Positions 1 to 8,960 of a stretch of DNA of 64,000 nucleotides are shown here, in pieces. Source of the DNA: Gammaproteobacteria bacterium (GTDB taxonomy: Bacteria; Pseudomonadota; Gammaproteobacteria; Thiohalomonadales; Thiohalomonadaceae); NCBI GenBank assembly GCA_023228645.1, contig JALOAT010000016.1, positions 1 to 64,000 on the forward strand, in the 5' to 3' direction. Numbering within the stretch: the stretch's first letter is position 1; each line of letters opens with the position of its first letter. Position numbers and translations under genes: made by a program. A model generated the notes under the pieces. It saw only the letters and a list, made by a program, of their open reading frames with translations, ran no database searches and was not told where the DNA came from.

Positions 1-86
1 TAGTTAGGGGTTTCTCCGCTTGTAATAGGATGGCAGTGGTCTACCTTACAGACTTTGCCTCCAACACGGAAAGATAAAGAAGGCTT

Positions 87-290
87 ATGCACGACAGGGG
101 ATTGGAAGCGCAATTCGAGGACCAGATTGAGGAGTTGCGGGACCGCCTGCACGAGGCCCGGCGGGCCCCACACGGTACCGACGCCCTCATCGCCCGGGGC
201 ATCCTGGAAGGCCTCATCATCGGCTATCAGGAACAGCTCACCGCCATTCGCGCACGGCGCGCCATGCGTCTGGTGACACACGGCGACTGA
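87..290 (+). CDS. Small hypothetical protein, coiled-coil-like
   Basis: I do not recognise this 67-residue protein. The first half is highly charged with an Glu/Asp/Arg/Leu heptad-like pattern (residues 4-25) that suggests a short coiled coil, and residues 36-55 form a second amphipathic helix. There is no signal peptide, membrane segment or metal-binding motif. The start is ATG preceded by an AAGAAGG purine stretch a few bases upstream. It is convergent with pflA, with only 19 bases between the stop codons. It could be a real small cytoplasmic protein or a chance frame; the clean RBS and tight fit beside pflA favour a gene. Confidence 0.5.
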   Translation: MHDRGLEAQFEDQIEELRDRLHEARRAPHGTDALIARGILEGLIIGYQEQLTAIRARRAMRLVTHGD

Positions 291-309
291 AGCAAAGAGC
301 CGCCTGTGC

Positions 310-1041
310 TCAGGCAACGATGACGTTGGGAAGGTGGGCGGCGAAGATCCGGCGGGCCTGCTCGATGCGGTGGCGTGATGGTTGCGCCACGCCCTCCAGC
401 CCATAGGGACGGCCGAGCGCCGCGTACTTGTGCACGCCGAGGGTGTGGTAGGGAAGGATCTCCACCCGCTCGACGGTCGTGTAGCCCGCAAAGTGCTGTG
501 CCCACTGCTCCAGGAATTCCAGCTGATCGGTCCAGCCCGGCACCAGCACGTAGCGCAGCCACATGGGCTTGCCCGATTTCTCCCGATACTCCGCATTGCG
601 CAGCACCCCGTGATTGGTGCCGCCCGTGAGCTTGCGGTGCCAGGTATCGTCGATGTGCTTCACATCGAGGATGATCAGGTCCGTCATGTCATAGAGCGCG
701 TTCACTTGCGGGTTGTAGATCACCCCGTTAGTGTCGATGGCCGCGTGAAAGCCGCGCTCGCGCACCAGCGGAAACAGCTCCAGCAGGCCGGGCGTCTGCA
801 AGGTGGGCTCGCCGCCTGATACGGTGAGCCCACCCTTGCGGATGAAGTACGGCCGTTCCTTTTCCAGCAGCTCCAGGATCTGCTCGTTGCTGTACAGCCT
901 GCCCATGGCCGGATCGCACGGCTGCGTATCCGGGTTGTGGCAGTACAGGCACTGCAACGGGCAGCCCTGCAGGAACACCACCAGGCGGATCCCGGGGCCT
1001 TCATTGGCCCCGAAGGTCTCGATGGAATGGACCCGAAGCAC
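310..1041 (-). CDS. pflA: Pyruvate formate-lyase activating enzyme (radical SAM)
   Basis: This 243-residue radical SAM enzyme installs the glycyl radical on PflB, using a [4Fe-4S] cluster and S-adenosylmethionine. The cluster motif CxxxCxxC is seen at Cys27, Cys31 and Cys34 (GCPLQCLYCHN), followed by the typical SGGEP SAM-binding stretch (VSGGEPTLQ). Length matches the E. coli enzyme (about 246 residues). The start is GTG, one base after the pflB stop codon, so the two genes are almost certainly co-transcribed and translationally coupled. Pairing with its substrate gene makes the assignment to PflB, rather than to another glycyl radical enzyme, secure. Confidence 0.95.
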   Translation of the reverse strand: MLRVHSIETFGANEGPGIRLVVFLQGCPLQCLYCHNPDTQPCDPAMGRLYSNEQILELLEKERPYFIRKGGLTVSGGEPTLQTPGLLELFPLVRERGFHAAIDTNGVIYNPQVNALYDMTDLIILDVKHIDDTWHRKLTGGTNHGVLRNAEYREKSGKPMWLRYVLVPGWTDQLEFLEQWAQHFAGYTTVERVEILPYHTLGVHKYAALGRPYGLEGVAQPSRHRIEQARRIFAAHLPNVIVA

Positions 1042-1042
1042 G

Positions 1043-3286
1043 TTACAGGTTCGTGTGGAAGGTGCGGGCGACGACCTCCTGCTGATGCTGGCGGCTGAGG
1101 CGCGTGAAGTTCACCGCGTACCCGGACACGCGGATGGTGAGCTGCGGATACTCCTCCGGATGGTCCATGGCACGCAGCAGGGTGTCGCGATCGAACACAT
1201 TCACGTTGAGGTGATGGGCCTGCTTGGTGAAGTAGCCGTCCAGCAGGGCAGTCATGTTGTCCACGCGGTCGTCCTCGGTCTGCCCCAGCGACTTCGGCAC
1301 GATGGAGAAGGTATTGGAAATACCGTCTCGCGCGTCGAAATAATTGAGCTTCGCCACCGAATTGAGGGAGGCGATGGCGCCCGAGGTGTCACGCCCGTGC
1401 ATGGGGTTCGCACCCGGCGCAAAGGGTTCACCCAGCTTGCGCCCGTCCGGCGTGGCGCCGGTCTTCTTGCCGTACACCACATTGGAGGTGATGGTGAGCA
1501 CCGAGAGCGTGGGGGTCGCCTTGCGGTAGATCACGTGCTTGCCCAGTTCGGCATTGAAGCGCTGCACCAGGTCCACGGCGATGCTGTCCACGCGTTCGTC
1601 ATCGTTGCCGAACTTCGGATAATCGCCTTCGATGTGGAAGTCGGTGGTAAGGCCCTGCTCGTTGCGCACCGGGGTGACCTTGGCGTGCTTGATGGCCGAC
1701 AGGGAGTCGGCGGTCACGCTGAGCCCGGCGATGCCGAAGGCCATGTTGCGTTTGATCTCGCTGTCCATGAACGCCAGCATGGCACGCTCGTAGTAGTACT
1801 TGTCGTGCATGTAGTGGATCACGTTCATGGTGTTCACATAGGCCTCGGCCACGAACGCCACGCACTTCTCGAAGCGGCTGCGCACCTCGTCGTAGTTCAG
1901 CGGCCCCTCCGGCAGCGGCGCGATGTCCGGCACGATGAGCTCACCGGTGAGTTCGTCGCGGCCCTCGTTGAGGGCGAGCAGCAGGGTCTTGGCCAGATTG
2001 CAGCGCGCACCGAAGAACTGCATTTCCTTGCCGGTCTCCATCATGGACACGCAGCAGGCGATGCAGAAGTCGTCGCAGGCCCCCGCCGCGCTCATCAGCG
2101 CGTCGTTCTCGTACTGCAACGATGAGGTGTCGATGGACACCTTGGCGCAGAAGCGTTTGAAACCCTCCGGCAGGTTCGGGTGCCAGAGCACGGTGAGGTT
2201 CGGCTCCGGCGCGGGCCCGAGGTTGTAGAGGGTCTGCAGGAAGCGGAAGCTGGTCTTGGTCACCTTGGTGGTGCCGTTGCTCCACATGCCGCCGATGGCC
2301 TCGGTCACCCAGGTGGGATCGCCGGCAAACAGCTGGTTGTACTCCTCCATGCGCAGGTGGCGCACCAGGCGCAGCTTCATCACAAAATGGTCGATGAGTT
2401 CCTGGGCCTCGACCTCGCTCAGGCTGCCCTCGGCCAGCTCGTGCTCGATGAACACGTCGAAGAATGAGCTGACGTTGCCGAGGCTCATGGCCGCGCCGTC
2501 CTGTTCCTTCACCGCGGCGAGATAGGCGAAATACGTCCACTGGATGGCCTCGCGGGCATTCTGCGCCGGACGGCTCACGTCGAAGTCGTAGGAGGCGGCC
2601 ATCTCCTTCACCATCTCCAGCGCCTTGATCTGCTCGGCGATCTCCTCGCGCAGGCGGATCACGTCTTCGGTCATGGTGCCGGTCAGGCGCCGGCGATCGG
2701 CCTTCTTGGCCTCGATGAGGCGATCGGCGCCGTACAGGGCGAGGCGGCGGTAGTCGCCAATGATGCGGCCACGGGCATAGTTGTCCGGCAGGCCGGTGAT
2801 GATGCCGCTCTTGCGCAGCATCTTGTGCTCACTGGTGTAGGCGTCGAACACGCCGTCGTTGTGGGTCTTGCGGTATTTGCGGCACATCTCCACCACGGCC
2901 GGGTCGATCTCGTAGCCGGCCTGCTTGCAAGCCTCGGCCGCCACACGCCAGCCGCCGAAGGGTTTGATGGCGCGCTTCAGGGGCGCATCGGTCTGCAGGC
3001 CGACGATCTTTTCCTGCGCACGGTCGATGTAGCCCGGGGCATGACTGGTGATGGTGGAAATGGTGTGCGTGTCGATGTCCAGCACGCCGCCGTGGGCGCG
3101 TTCCTGCTTGAGCAATTCCTGGCAGCGCTTCCACAGCGCCTGGGTGCTTTCCGTCGGGCCGACCAGGAAACCCGCATCGCCCAGATAGGGCGTCATGTTG
3201 CGGAAGATGAAGTCGCGGACGTCGACGTCATCCTGCCAACGGTGGGTCTTGAAGATGTCTTCGAGTACGGAAGTCTTTCGATCCAT
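1043..3286 (-). CDS. pflB: Formate C-acetyltransferase (pyruvate formate-lyase)
   Basis: A 747-residue cytoplasmic glycyl radical enzyme that converts pyruvate and CoA to acetyl-CoA and formate under anoxia. The adjacent catalytic cysteines are Cys411-Cys412 (CIACCVSMM) and the radical glycine is Gly722 in the C-terminal motif RVSGYAVNF. The start is set at the ATG opening MDRKTSVLED; the frame stays open 38 codons further upstream, but that extension is low-complexity and not family-like. It is followed one base later by pflA and is divergent from ppdK. No clear FNR box was recognised in the upstream region. Formate made here is the substrate of the fdoGHI dehydrogenase 5 kb away. Confidence 0.97.
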   Translation of the reverse strand: MDRKTSVLEDIFKTHRWQDDVDVRDFIFRNMTPYLGDAGFLVGPTESTQALWKRCQELLKQERAHGGVLDIDTHTISTITSHAPGYIDRAQEKIVGLQTDAPLKRAIKPFGGWRVAAEACKQAGYEIDPAVVEMCRKYRKTHNDGVFDAYTSEHKMLRKSGIITGLPDNYARGRIIGDYRRLALYGADRLIEAKKADRRRLTGTMTEDVIRLREEIAEQIKALEMVKEMAASYDFDVSRPAQNAREAIQWTYFAYLAAVKEQDGAAMSLGNVSSFFDVFIEHELAEGSLSEVEAQELIDHFVMKLRLVRHLRMEEYNQLFAGDPTWVTEAIGGMWSNGTTKVTKTSFRFLQTLYNLGPAPEPNLTVLWHPNLPEGFKRFCAKVSIDTSSLQYENDALMSAAGACDDFCIACCVSMMETGKEMQFFGARCNLAKTLLLALNEGRDELTGELIVPDIAPLPEGPLNYDEVRSRFEKCVAFVAEAYVNTMNVIHYMHDKYYYERAMLAFMDSEIKRNMAFGIAGLSVTADSLSAIKHAKVTPVRNEQGLTTDFHIEGDYPKFGNDDERVDSIAVDLVQRFNAELGKHVIYRKATPTLSVLTITSNVVYGKKTGATPDGRKLGEPFAPGANPMHGRDTSGAIASLNSVAKLNYFDARDGISNTFSIVPKSLGQTEDDRVDNMTALLDGYFTKQAHHLNVNVFDRDTLLRAMDHPEEYPQLTIRVSGYAVNFTRLSRQHQQEVVARTFHTNL

Positions 3287-3584
3287 GGTTTTGAAACCCC
3301 AAAAATGAAAACGAGGCCTGAGTTGGCCTCCCTGTGGGCGCACGCCGTTCCGCCGCACGCCCTCCATTATCCCGTGACGACTGTCGGCGTACACCTTCAT
3401 TTCTCATACGCGGCCACGCCGAAACATAGGTGTATCTACGATTCACCCGGAGCCGGGGGACGCCGTGATGGCAATCCGCCGGGTCATCAGCGCCCATACC
3501 TATCTTTTAGCCCTTGCGGCACGGCTTGTCGGCGAAGCCGTTCAACTATGTTTACCGGAGAACCGGACCCATGGGGCTTTGGCC
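3287..3584. promoter_or_regulatory. Divergent pflB/ppdK intergenic region
   Basis: 298 bases separate the chosen pflB and ppdK starts and must hold both promoters. I could not point to a confident sigma-70 promoter, FNR or ArcA site by eye. The ppdK frame is open back to 3465 and the pflB frame to 3400, so both starts are judgements based on family length and the first recognisable residues. Confidence 0.4.
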
Positions 3585-6368
3585 ATGACGCGTGCGCAAC
3601 TCAAGTACATTTTTTCTTTCGAAGAAGGCGACGGTAAGAACAAGAAGCTGCTGGGCGGCAAGGGTGCCAACCTGTGCGAGATGACGCAGATCGGCATCAA
3701 CGTGCCGCCGGGTTTCGTCATCACCACCGATGCCTGTCTGGCCTTCCTCGACAATCCCTCGCAGCAGCTGCCCGAGGGCCTGATGGACGAGGTGCGCAGC
3801 CATATCGGCGCGCTGGAAAAGAAGACCGGCAAGACCTTCGGCGGCGCCGACAATCCGCTGCTGGTGTCAGTGCGCTCGGGCTCGGCCATGTCCATGCCGG
3901 GTATGATGGATACCGTCCTCAATCTCGGCCTGAATGACCAGACCCTGGCGGGCCTGATCCGCCAGACCGGCAACGAGCGCTTCGGCTACGATGCCTACCG
4001 CCGTTTCATCCAGCTGTTCGGCAAAGTGGCGCTCGGCGTGGCCGACGAACACTTCGACGAACACTTCGAGGCGGTGAAGCGCCGCGCCGGCGTGAAGGCC
4101 GACATCGGCCTCTCCGCGGAAGACCTCAAGGAGATCTCGCAGCTGTTCCTCCAGGTGGTAAAGGAACAGACCGGCAAACCGTTCCCGGCCGAGCCCATGG
4201 AACAGCTGGAATACGCCATCCGTGCGGTGTTCAACTCCTGGATGGGCAAGCGTGCGGTGGACTACCGGCGCGAGTTCAAGATCACCCCGGACATGGCCAA
4301 CGGTACTGCGGTGAACGTGGTGACCATGGTATTCGGCAACATGGGCAATGATTGCGCCACCGGCGTGGGCTTCACCCGCGACCCGGGCACCGGCGAGAAC
4401 GTGATGTTCGGCGAGTACCTGGTCAACGCCCAGGGCGAAGACGTGGTGGCCGGTATCCGTACGCCGAAGCCGGTCGCCGCCATGCAGGAGGAGATGCCCG
4501 AGCTGTACCGTCAGTTGGTGGAGCTGCGCAACAAGCTCGAAGGTCACTACAAGGAAGTCCAGGACTACGAGTACACCATCGAGAAAAACGTGCTCTATTG
4601 CCTGCAGACCCGCAACGGCAAGATGAACGCCACCGCCATGGTGCGCACCTCCGTCGAAATGGCCAACGAGGGACTCATCGACCGCCCGCGGGCCTTGCTG
4701 CGCATTGAGCCGGAGTTGCTTGAGCAGTTGCTGCATCCGGGCCTCGATCCCAAGCACAGGGCCACCCCGGTGGCACAGGGCCTCGCGGCCTCGCCGGGCG
4801 CGGCCTCAGGCAAGGCGGTGTTCGACGCCGATCGCGCCGAACTGCTCGGACGGGCTGGTCAGAAGGTCATCCTGGTGCGCGAAGAGACCAAGCCCGAAGA
4901 CATCCACGGCTTCTTCGCCGCTCAGGGCATACTCACCAGTCGCGGCGGCAAGACCTCTCACGCGGCGGTGGTGGCGCGCGGCATGGGCAAGCCATGCGTA
5001 GCCGGTGCGGAGGGTATTGCGGTAAACGTGAAGGCACGCATGGCGGCCATCGGCGAAGCGGTGATCAACGAAGGCGAGGTGATCACCATCGACGGTACCA
5101 CCGGCAATGTGTATGTGGGCGAGATCCCCACGGTGGAGTCGGAGTTCTCGGACAACCTGCGCACCTTGCTGAGTTGGGCCGACGAGGTCGCCCGTATCAA
5201 GGTCATGGCCAATGCCGACACTCCTGATGCCTCGCGCAAAGCGCGCAGCTATGGTGCCGTGGGCATCGGTCTGTGCCGCACCGAGCGCATGTTCAATGCG
5301 GTCGAGCGCCTGCCGGTCGTGGTGGACATGATCCTGGCGGACACGCTGGAGGAACGGCGCGATGCCCTGGATCGCCTGCTGCCCATTCAGCGCTCGGACT
5401 TCAAGGAAATCTTCCAGGTCATGTCGCCGCTGCCGGTGACCGTGCGCCTGCTCGATCCGCCCATGCACGAGTTCCTGCCCACGGCCGAACAGCTCACGGA
5501 TGAGCTGGCGCACCTGCGCAACCTGCAAGTGAATCTGCAAGGGATGACCGAGTTGGTGGGGTCGTTGCGCCTGCTGCGACCGGGGGCACGCCACACGGAC
5601 ATGCCGGCGCCCTTCGACGTGTTCAACGTCAGCCTGGTGGGCGAGGCCATCGCCAAGAAGGAACGCATGCTCGCCAAGGTACGTGTGTTGTCCGAGGTGA
5701 ACCCCATGCTCGGCCATCGCGGCGTGCGGCTCGGCATCACCTACCCCGAGATCTACCGCATGCAGATCCAGGGTGTGCTCGAGGCCGCAGCGGAGTGCCA
5801 GCGCGAGGGCATCGAGGTGCACCCGGAGATCATGGTGCCACAGGTGATCAGTGCGGCGGAACTGGACATCATCAAGGAACTGGTGGACGACGTCCGGCAC
5901 CAGGTGCAGAGCCAGTACGGTTTGGAGTTGTCGTTCAAGTTCGGCACCATGGTGGAGACGGTGCGCGCCTGCCTGCGCGCCGAGCGCATGGCGTGTGTGG
6001 CCGAGTTTTTCTCCTTCGGCACCAACGACCTGAGCCAGGCGGCCTTCTCGTTCTCGCGCGAGGATGCGGAGAACAAGTTCCTGCCCCAGTACATTGCCCG
6101 CGGCATCCTGCGCGACAACCCCTTCGAGGCCCTGGACCACAACGGCATCGGCAAGCTCATGGCCATGACCGTGAACGACGGACGCAAGACGCGGCCGGAT
6201 TTGCAGGTGGGGATCTGCGGCGAACACGGCGGCCACCCGCGCTCCATCCACCTGTGCCATCGCCTGGGACTGGACTATGTCTCGTGCTCGGCGCCGCGCG
6301 TGCCGGTGGCGCGGCTCTCCGCGGCGCAAGCGAAGTTGCGGGAGGATGACCCGACCGTTTTCAAATGA
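3585..6368 (+). CDS. ppdK: Pyruvate, phosphate dikinase
   Basis: A 927-residue three-domain enzyme interconverting pyruvate + ATP + phosphate and PEP + AMP + PPi. The N-terminal ATP-grasp domain opens with the GGKGANLCEM loop; the phosphohistidine is His459 in GGKTSHAAVVARG; the C-terminal TIM-barrel PEP/pyruvate domain carries the catalytic Cys878 in VGICGEHGGHP. It is somewhat longer than the usual 870-890 residues. The ATG at 3585 (MTRAQLKYIF) is preferred because the family-like sequence begins there and GGGG lies about 8 bases upstream; the frame is open to 3465. Divergence from pflB suggests it works at the same pyruvate node, either for gluconeogenic PEP supply or PPi-linked glycolysis. 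Confidence 0.95.
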   Translation: MTRAQLKYIFSFEEGDGKNKKLLGGKGANLCEMTQIGINVPPGFVITTDACLAFLDNPSQQLPEGLMDEVRSHIGALEKKTGKTFGGADNPLLVSVRSGSAMSMPGMMDTVLNLGLNDQTLAGLIRQTGNERFGYDAYRRFIQLFGKVALGVADEHFDEHFEAVKRRAGVKADIGLSAEDLKEISQLFLQVVKEQTGKPFPAEPMEQLEYAIRAVFNSWMGKRAVDYRREFKITPDMANGTAVNVVTMVFGNMGNDCATGVGFTRDPGTGENVMFGEYLVNAQGEDVVAGIRTPKPVAAMQEEMPELYRQLVELRNKLEGHYKEVQDYEYTIEKNVLYCLQTRNGKMNATAMVRTSVEMANEGLIDRPRALLRIEPELLEQLLHPGLDPKHRATPVAQGLAASPGAASGKAVFDADRAELLGRAGQKVILVREETKPEDIHGFFAAQGILTSRGGKTSHAAVVARGMGKPCVAGAEGIAVNVKARMAAIGEAVINEGEVITIDGTTGNVYVGEIPTVESEFSDNLRTLLSWADEVARIKVMANADTPDASRKARSYGAVGIGLCRTERMFNAVERLPVVVDMILADTLEERRDALDRLLPIQRSDFKEIFQVMSPLPVTVRLLDPPMHEFLPTAEQLTDELAHLRNLQVNLQGMTELVGSLRLLRPGARHTDMPAPFDVFNVSLVGEAIAKKERMLAKVRVLSEVNPMLGHRGVRLGITYPEIYRMQIQGVLEAAAECQREGIEVHPEIMVPQVISAAELDIIKELVDDVRHQVQSQYGLELSFKFGTMVETVRACLRAERMACVAEFFSFGTNDLSQAAFSFSREDAENKFLPQYIARGILRDNPFEALDHNGIGKLMAMTVNDGRKTRPDLQVGICGEHGGHPRSIHLCHRLGLDYVSCSAPRVPVARLSAAQAKLREDDPTVFK

Positions 6369-6398
6369 CGGTCGGTGCTTAACCAAGGAACGGATTAA

Positions 6399-6458
6399 CA
6401 CAGAGGCACAGAGAACACAGAGATGAATGGGTAGCTCTGTGCTCTCTGTGCCTCTGCG
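6399..6458. repeat. Purine-unit tandem hairpin A (terminator candidate)
   Basis: Arms 6399-6422 and 6435-6458 (24 bases each) are inverted repeats with two mismatches around a 12-base loop. Each arm is three tandem 8-base units of the CACAGAGG type. A T-rich run (6467-6477) follows on the plus strand, so the hairpin probably terminates ppdK. It lies between the convergent ppdK and fdhE genes. Confidence 0.7.
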
Positions 6459-6488
6459 GCGCTGTATTTGTTTTTTTCTCCGCCCGGC

Positions 6489-7415
6489 TCAATTGGCCGT
6501 GCGGATGTCCTCGCCGGGGACGAACAACAGGTTGGGACCGCTGCGCGCAAAGCCCTCGGCGGCCATGGCCATGTCCAGGGACAGGCTGGCCAAATCATCG
6601 GCGACCGGGTCGGCAGCGGCGTCCTTGTCGCAATGGACGACCTTCAGGTAGCTGTGGCAGGACTCGCAGGCTTCGGCACGGACCACCGCCTGCTCCTCGT
6701 CGGCGGCGAAGTAGACCACGCCCTTCTCATCATCGCAGTGGCTGCAACGGATGCGCGAGAGGTGCCATTCGGTCTCGCACAGGCCGCAGTGCAGGTAACG
6801 CAGGCCTTTAACGGCACCGCTACCGTGCATCACGCTCGCCACCGGTGCGCTGCCGCACACCGGGCACAAGGGTGACGGTTGCGGCACGACGATGTCGTCC
6901 GTATCGAGCGCAGCGGCCAGACGTACCCAATGCACCTGGAGGGCGGCCGCCACCAGCGGATCGACCACCGGGTCGCGCATGGGATCGGCGCCACGCAGCG
7001 CACGTCGCGCCATGGCTTCCAGCGCATCCTCGTCCGTGGCAACGAGCCGGTCGATTACCGGGCGCATCAGCGCCGGCCCATGGGGCGCAACGGCCGCCAG
7101 CAGCCGGAGCAAGACATGTTGCCAAGGTCGGGCTCGCAGCCAGCCGTCCACGGCCAGCGGCGGCCGGCCCGCGCGCCTCATCTGCAGCAGCACATCATGC
7201 TCCGGCGCGGCGAACCCCGGATCGTCAGCCGCAAGCTCGATCTGTTGCGCCGCGGCCAAGTGCCCCATGAAGACAAGGTAGGCCTCCATGGGGTGCCCTT
7301 GCGCCAGGCGTGCGAAACGCCGGGCGCGTTCGGAGAACACCTGGGGTGAAGCGCGCCGTAACGCGGGGATTTCGGCCTGCGCTGCGGTCTCGCCGGGATG
7401 GACGACGGCATTCAT
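6489..7415 (-). CDS. fdhE: Formate dehydrogenase accessory protein FdhE
   Basis: A 308-residue cytoplasmic protein needed for active membrane formate dehydrogenases; in E. coli it binds FdnG/FdoG before Tat export. Four CxxC rubredoxin-like iron-binding knuckles are visible in the C-terminal half (CPVC, CGLC, CSHC, CESC). The ATG start overlaps the fdoI stop codon by four bases (ATGA), so it is the last gene of an fdoGHI-fdhE operon, the same order as in E. coli. The frame is open far upstream inside fdoI, but only the part from this ATG looks like FdhE. Confidence 0.92.
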   Translation of the reverse strand: MNAVVHPGETAAQAEIPALRRASPQVFSERARRFARLAQGHPMEAYLVFMGHLAAAQQIELAADDPGFAAPEHDVLLQMRRAGRPPLAVDGWLRARPWQHVLLRLLAAVAPHGPALMRPVIDRLVATDEDALEAMARRALRGADPMRDPVVDPLVAAALQVHWVRLAAALDTDDIVVPQPSPLCPVCGSAPVASVMHGSGAVKGLRYLHCGLCETEWHLSRIRCSHCDDEKGVVYFAADEEQAVVRAEACESCHSYLKVVHCDKDAAADPVADDLASLSLDMAMAAEGFARSGPNLLFVPGEDIRTAN

Positions 7416-8050
7416 TCCTTGCTTCCTTGCGTGAGTTGTCGATACCACAGCGGGTGATGCCGGCGCGCCCACGCTGTCGAGACGGTGCCACGCACCATGG
7501 CGCGCATGGTGCCGGTGACCCAGATGGCCGCGTAGATGTGCACCATGATCCCGAGCATCAGTACCAATGCCGCGAAGGCGTGCAACACCACGGCGACACG
7601 CATGAGCTCGATAGGCACCAGAGGTGCGAAGTAGGGCTGCCAGAACCCGAAACCCGTGACCACGAGCAGCAAGGCGCTCGCCACCATCACCCAGAACAGC
7701 AGTTTCTGTCCGCCGTTGTAACGACCCACAGGCGGCAGCTGCACATGGCGAGCGGCGGCCACGTCGCGGAAACGCCGTAGCCACTGACGATCGGCCGCCG
7801 CTAAGCGGTTGTGCCGCCACAGGCGTACCGCCAGCCCGGCAAACGAGATGAACATCACGACTCCGATGAACGGGTGCAGGATGCGCGCCCAGGTGCCGCT
7901 GCCGAACAGCTGCGCCAGCCAATACATGGACGGATGGAACAACGCGAACCCCGACAGCGCGGCCAATACGAAGGTGATGGCCACGGTCCAGTGATTGATG
8001 CGCTGCGGCGCGTCATAACGTTGCAGCCATTTACGCGTGCTTGTGCTCAT
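7412..8050 (-). CDS. fdoI: Formate dehydrogenase cytochrome b556 subunit (gamma)
   Basis: A 212-residue inner-membrane diheme cytochrome b subunit that passes electrons from the Fe-S beta subunit to quinone. About four hydrophobic segments are seen (near residues 20-40, 55-75, 115-135, 150-170), with histidines placed as in the FdnI/FdoI family (RINHW near the first helix and HPFIG before the second). The start overlaps the fdoH stop by four bases (ATGA), and its own stop overlaps fdhE, showing tight translational coupling. Confidence 0.92.
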   Translation of the reverse strand: MSTSTRKWLQRYDAPQRINHWTVAITFVLAALSGFALFHPSMYWLAQLFGSGTWARILHPFIGVVMFISFAGLAVRLWRHNRLAAADRQWLRRFRDVAAARHVQLPPVGRYNGGQKLLFWVMVASALLLVVTGFGFWQPYFAPLVPIELMRVAVVLHAFAALVLMLGIMVHIYAAIWVTGTMRAMVRGTVSTAWARRHHPLWYRQLTQGSKE

Positions 8051-8949
8051 GCATCACCTCCCTTGCCCTTGTCGGGGCGGCCGGCGTCGGTGTTGGCGTC
8101 GTCCTCCCCGTCGTCGGGGCCGACCTTGATGAAGTGGAAGAAGGCGCCGACGGCCGTCAGGCCCATGGCAAACAGGCCAAGCGGCTTGGCGATGCCTTTC
8201 CACAATTCCACCAGAGGGCTGATCGCCGGGTCTTTGGGCAGGCCGTAGGCCTGTGGCTGATCCGCATGCTGCAGCACGTACATCACGTGCGTGCCGCCGA
8301 CGCCCTGCGGGTCGTAGAGTCCCGCATTCCGGAAACCACGGCTGTTCAAATCCTCGATGCGCGCATCCGCATGCCGGATCATGGCCTCCTTGGTGCCGAA
8401 GTGAATGGCGCCGGTCGGGCAGGTCTTCACGCATACCGGCTCAAGACCCGCCGAGACGCGATCCGAACACATGGAACACTTGTAGGCCTTCTCATCCTTT
8501 TGCGAGATGCGCGGGATGTTGAAAGGACAACCGGTCACGCAATAGCCGCAACCGATACAGTGTTCCTGCTGGAAATCGACGATGCCGTTGGAGTGCTGGA
8601 TGATTGCGCCGGGCGACGGACAGGCCTTCAGGCAACCGGGGTCGCCACAGTGCATGCAGCCGTCCTTGCGGATCAGCCATTCGAAGTCATACGGGCCTTT
8701 TTCCACCTCCGTGAACCGAATCAGCGTCCAGGTGTGCTCGTTCAGATCCGCCGGGTTGTCGTACACACCGACATTGGCGCCGATGTCGCCGCGCAGATCG
8801 TTCCATTCCATGCAGGCGACCTGACAGGCCTTGCAGCCGATACACTGCGAAATGTCGATCAGCTTGGCGACCTGCATGGTGCTTCGCACGCCCGGAGGCG
8901 GCGTGGTGGTCGCCGATCGGCGGGTCACATCCAGGGCTTGGGCTACCAT
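8047..8949 (-). CDS. fdoH: Formate dehydrogenase iron-sulfur subunit (beta)
   Basis: A 300-residue electron-transfer subunit with four ferredoxin-type clusters: CIGCKACQVAC, CMHCGDPGCLKAC, CIGCGYCVTGC and the CSMC...CVKTC group are all visible. A single C-terminal transmembrane helix (about residues 255-280, AKPLGLFAMGLTAVGAFFHF) anchors it in the membrane, and a hydrophilic tail follows. The start at 8949 (MVAQALDVTRRSA) is chosen because it reproduces the N-terminal DxxRRSAT stretch of E. coli FdnH/FdoH; a later ATG (MQVAKLID) would lose it. It lies 11 bases after the fdoG stop. Confidence 0.95.
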   Translation of the reverse strand: MVAQALDVTRRSATTTPPPGVRSTMQVAKLIDISQCIGCKACQVACMEWNDLRGDIGANVGVYDNPADLNEHTWTLIRFTEVEKGPYDFEWLIRKDGCMHCGDPGCLKACPSPGAIIQHSNGIVDFQQEHCIGCGYCVTGCPFNIPRISQKDEKAYKCSMCSDRVSAGLEPVCVKTCPTGAIHFGTKEAMIRHADARIEDLNSRGFRNAGLYDPQGVGGTHVMYVLQHADQPQAYGLPKDPAISPLVELWKGIAKPLGLFAMGLTAVGAFFHFIKVGPDDGEDDANTDAGRPDKGKGGDA

Positions 8950-8960
8950 CGCGCGCCTCC

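Noticed and set aside
55..276. Overlapping frame in the first 300 bases
   Set aside because: It overlaps the frame at 87-290, which has a better ribosome site and a more protein-like composition; only one is likely coding.
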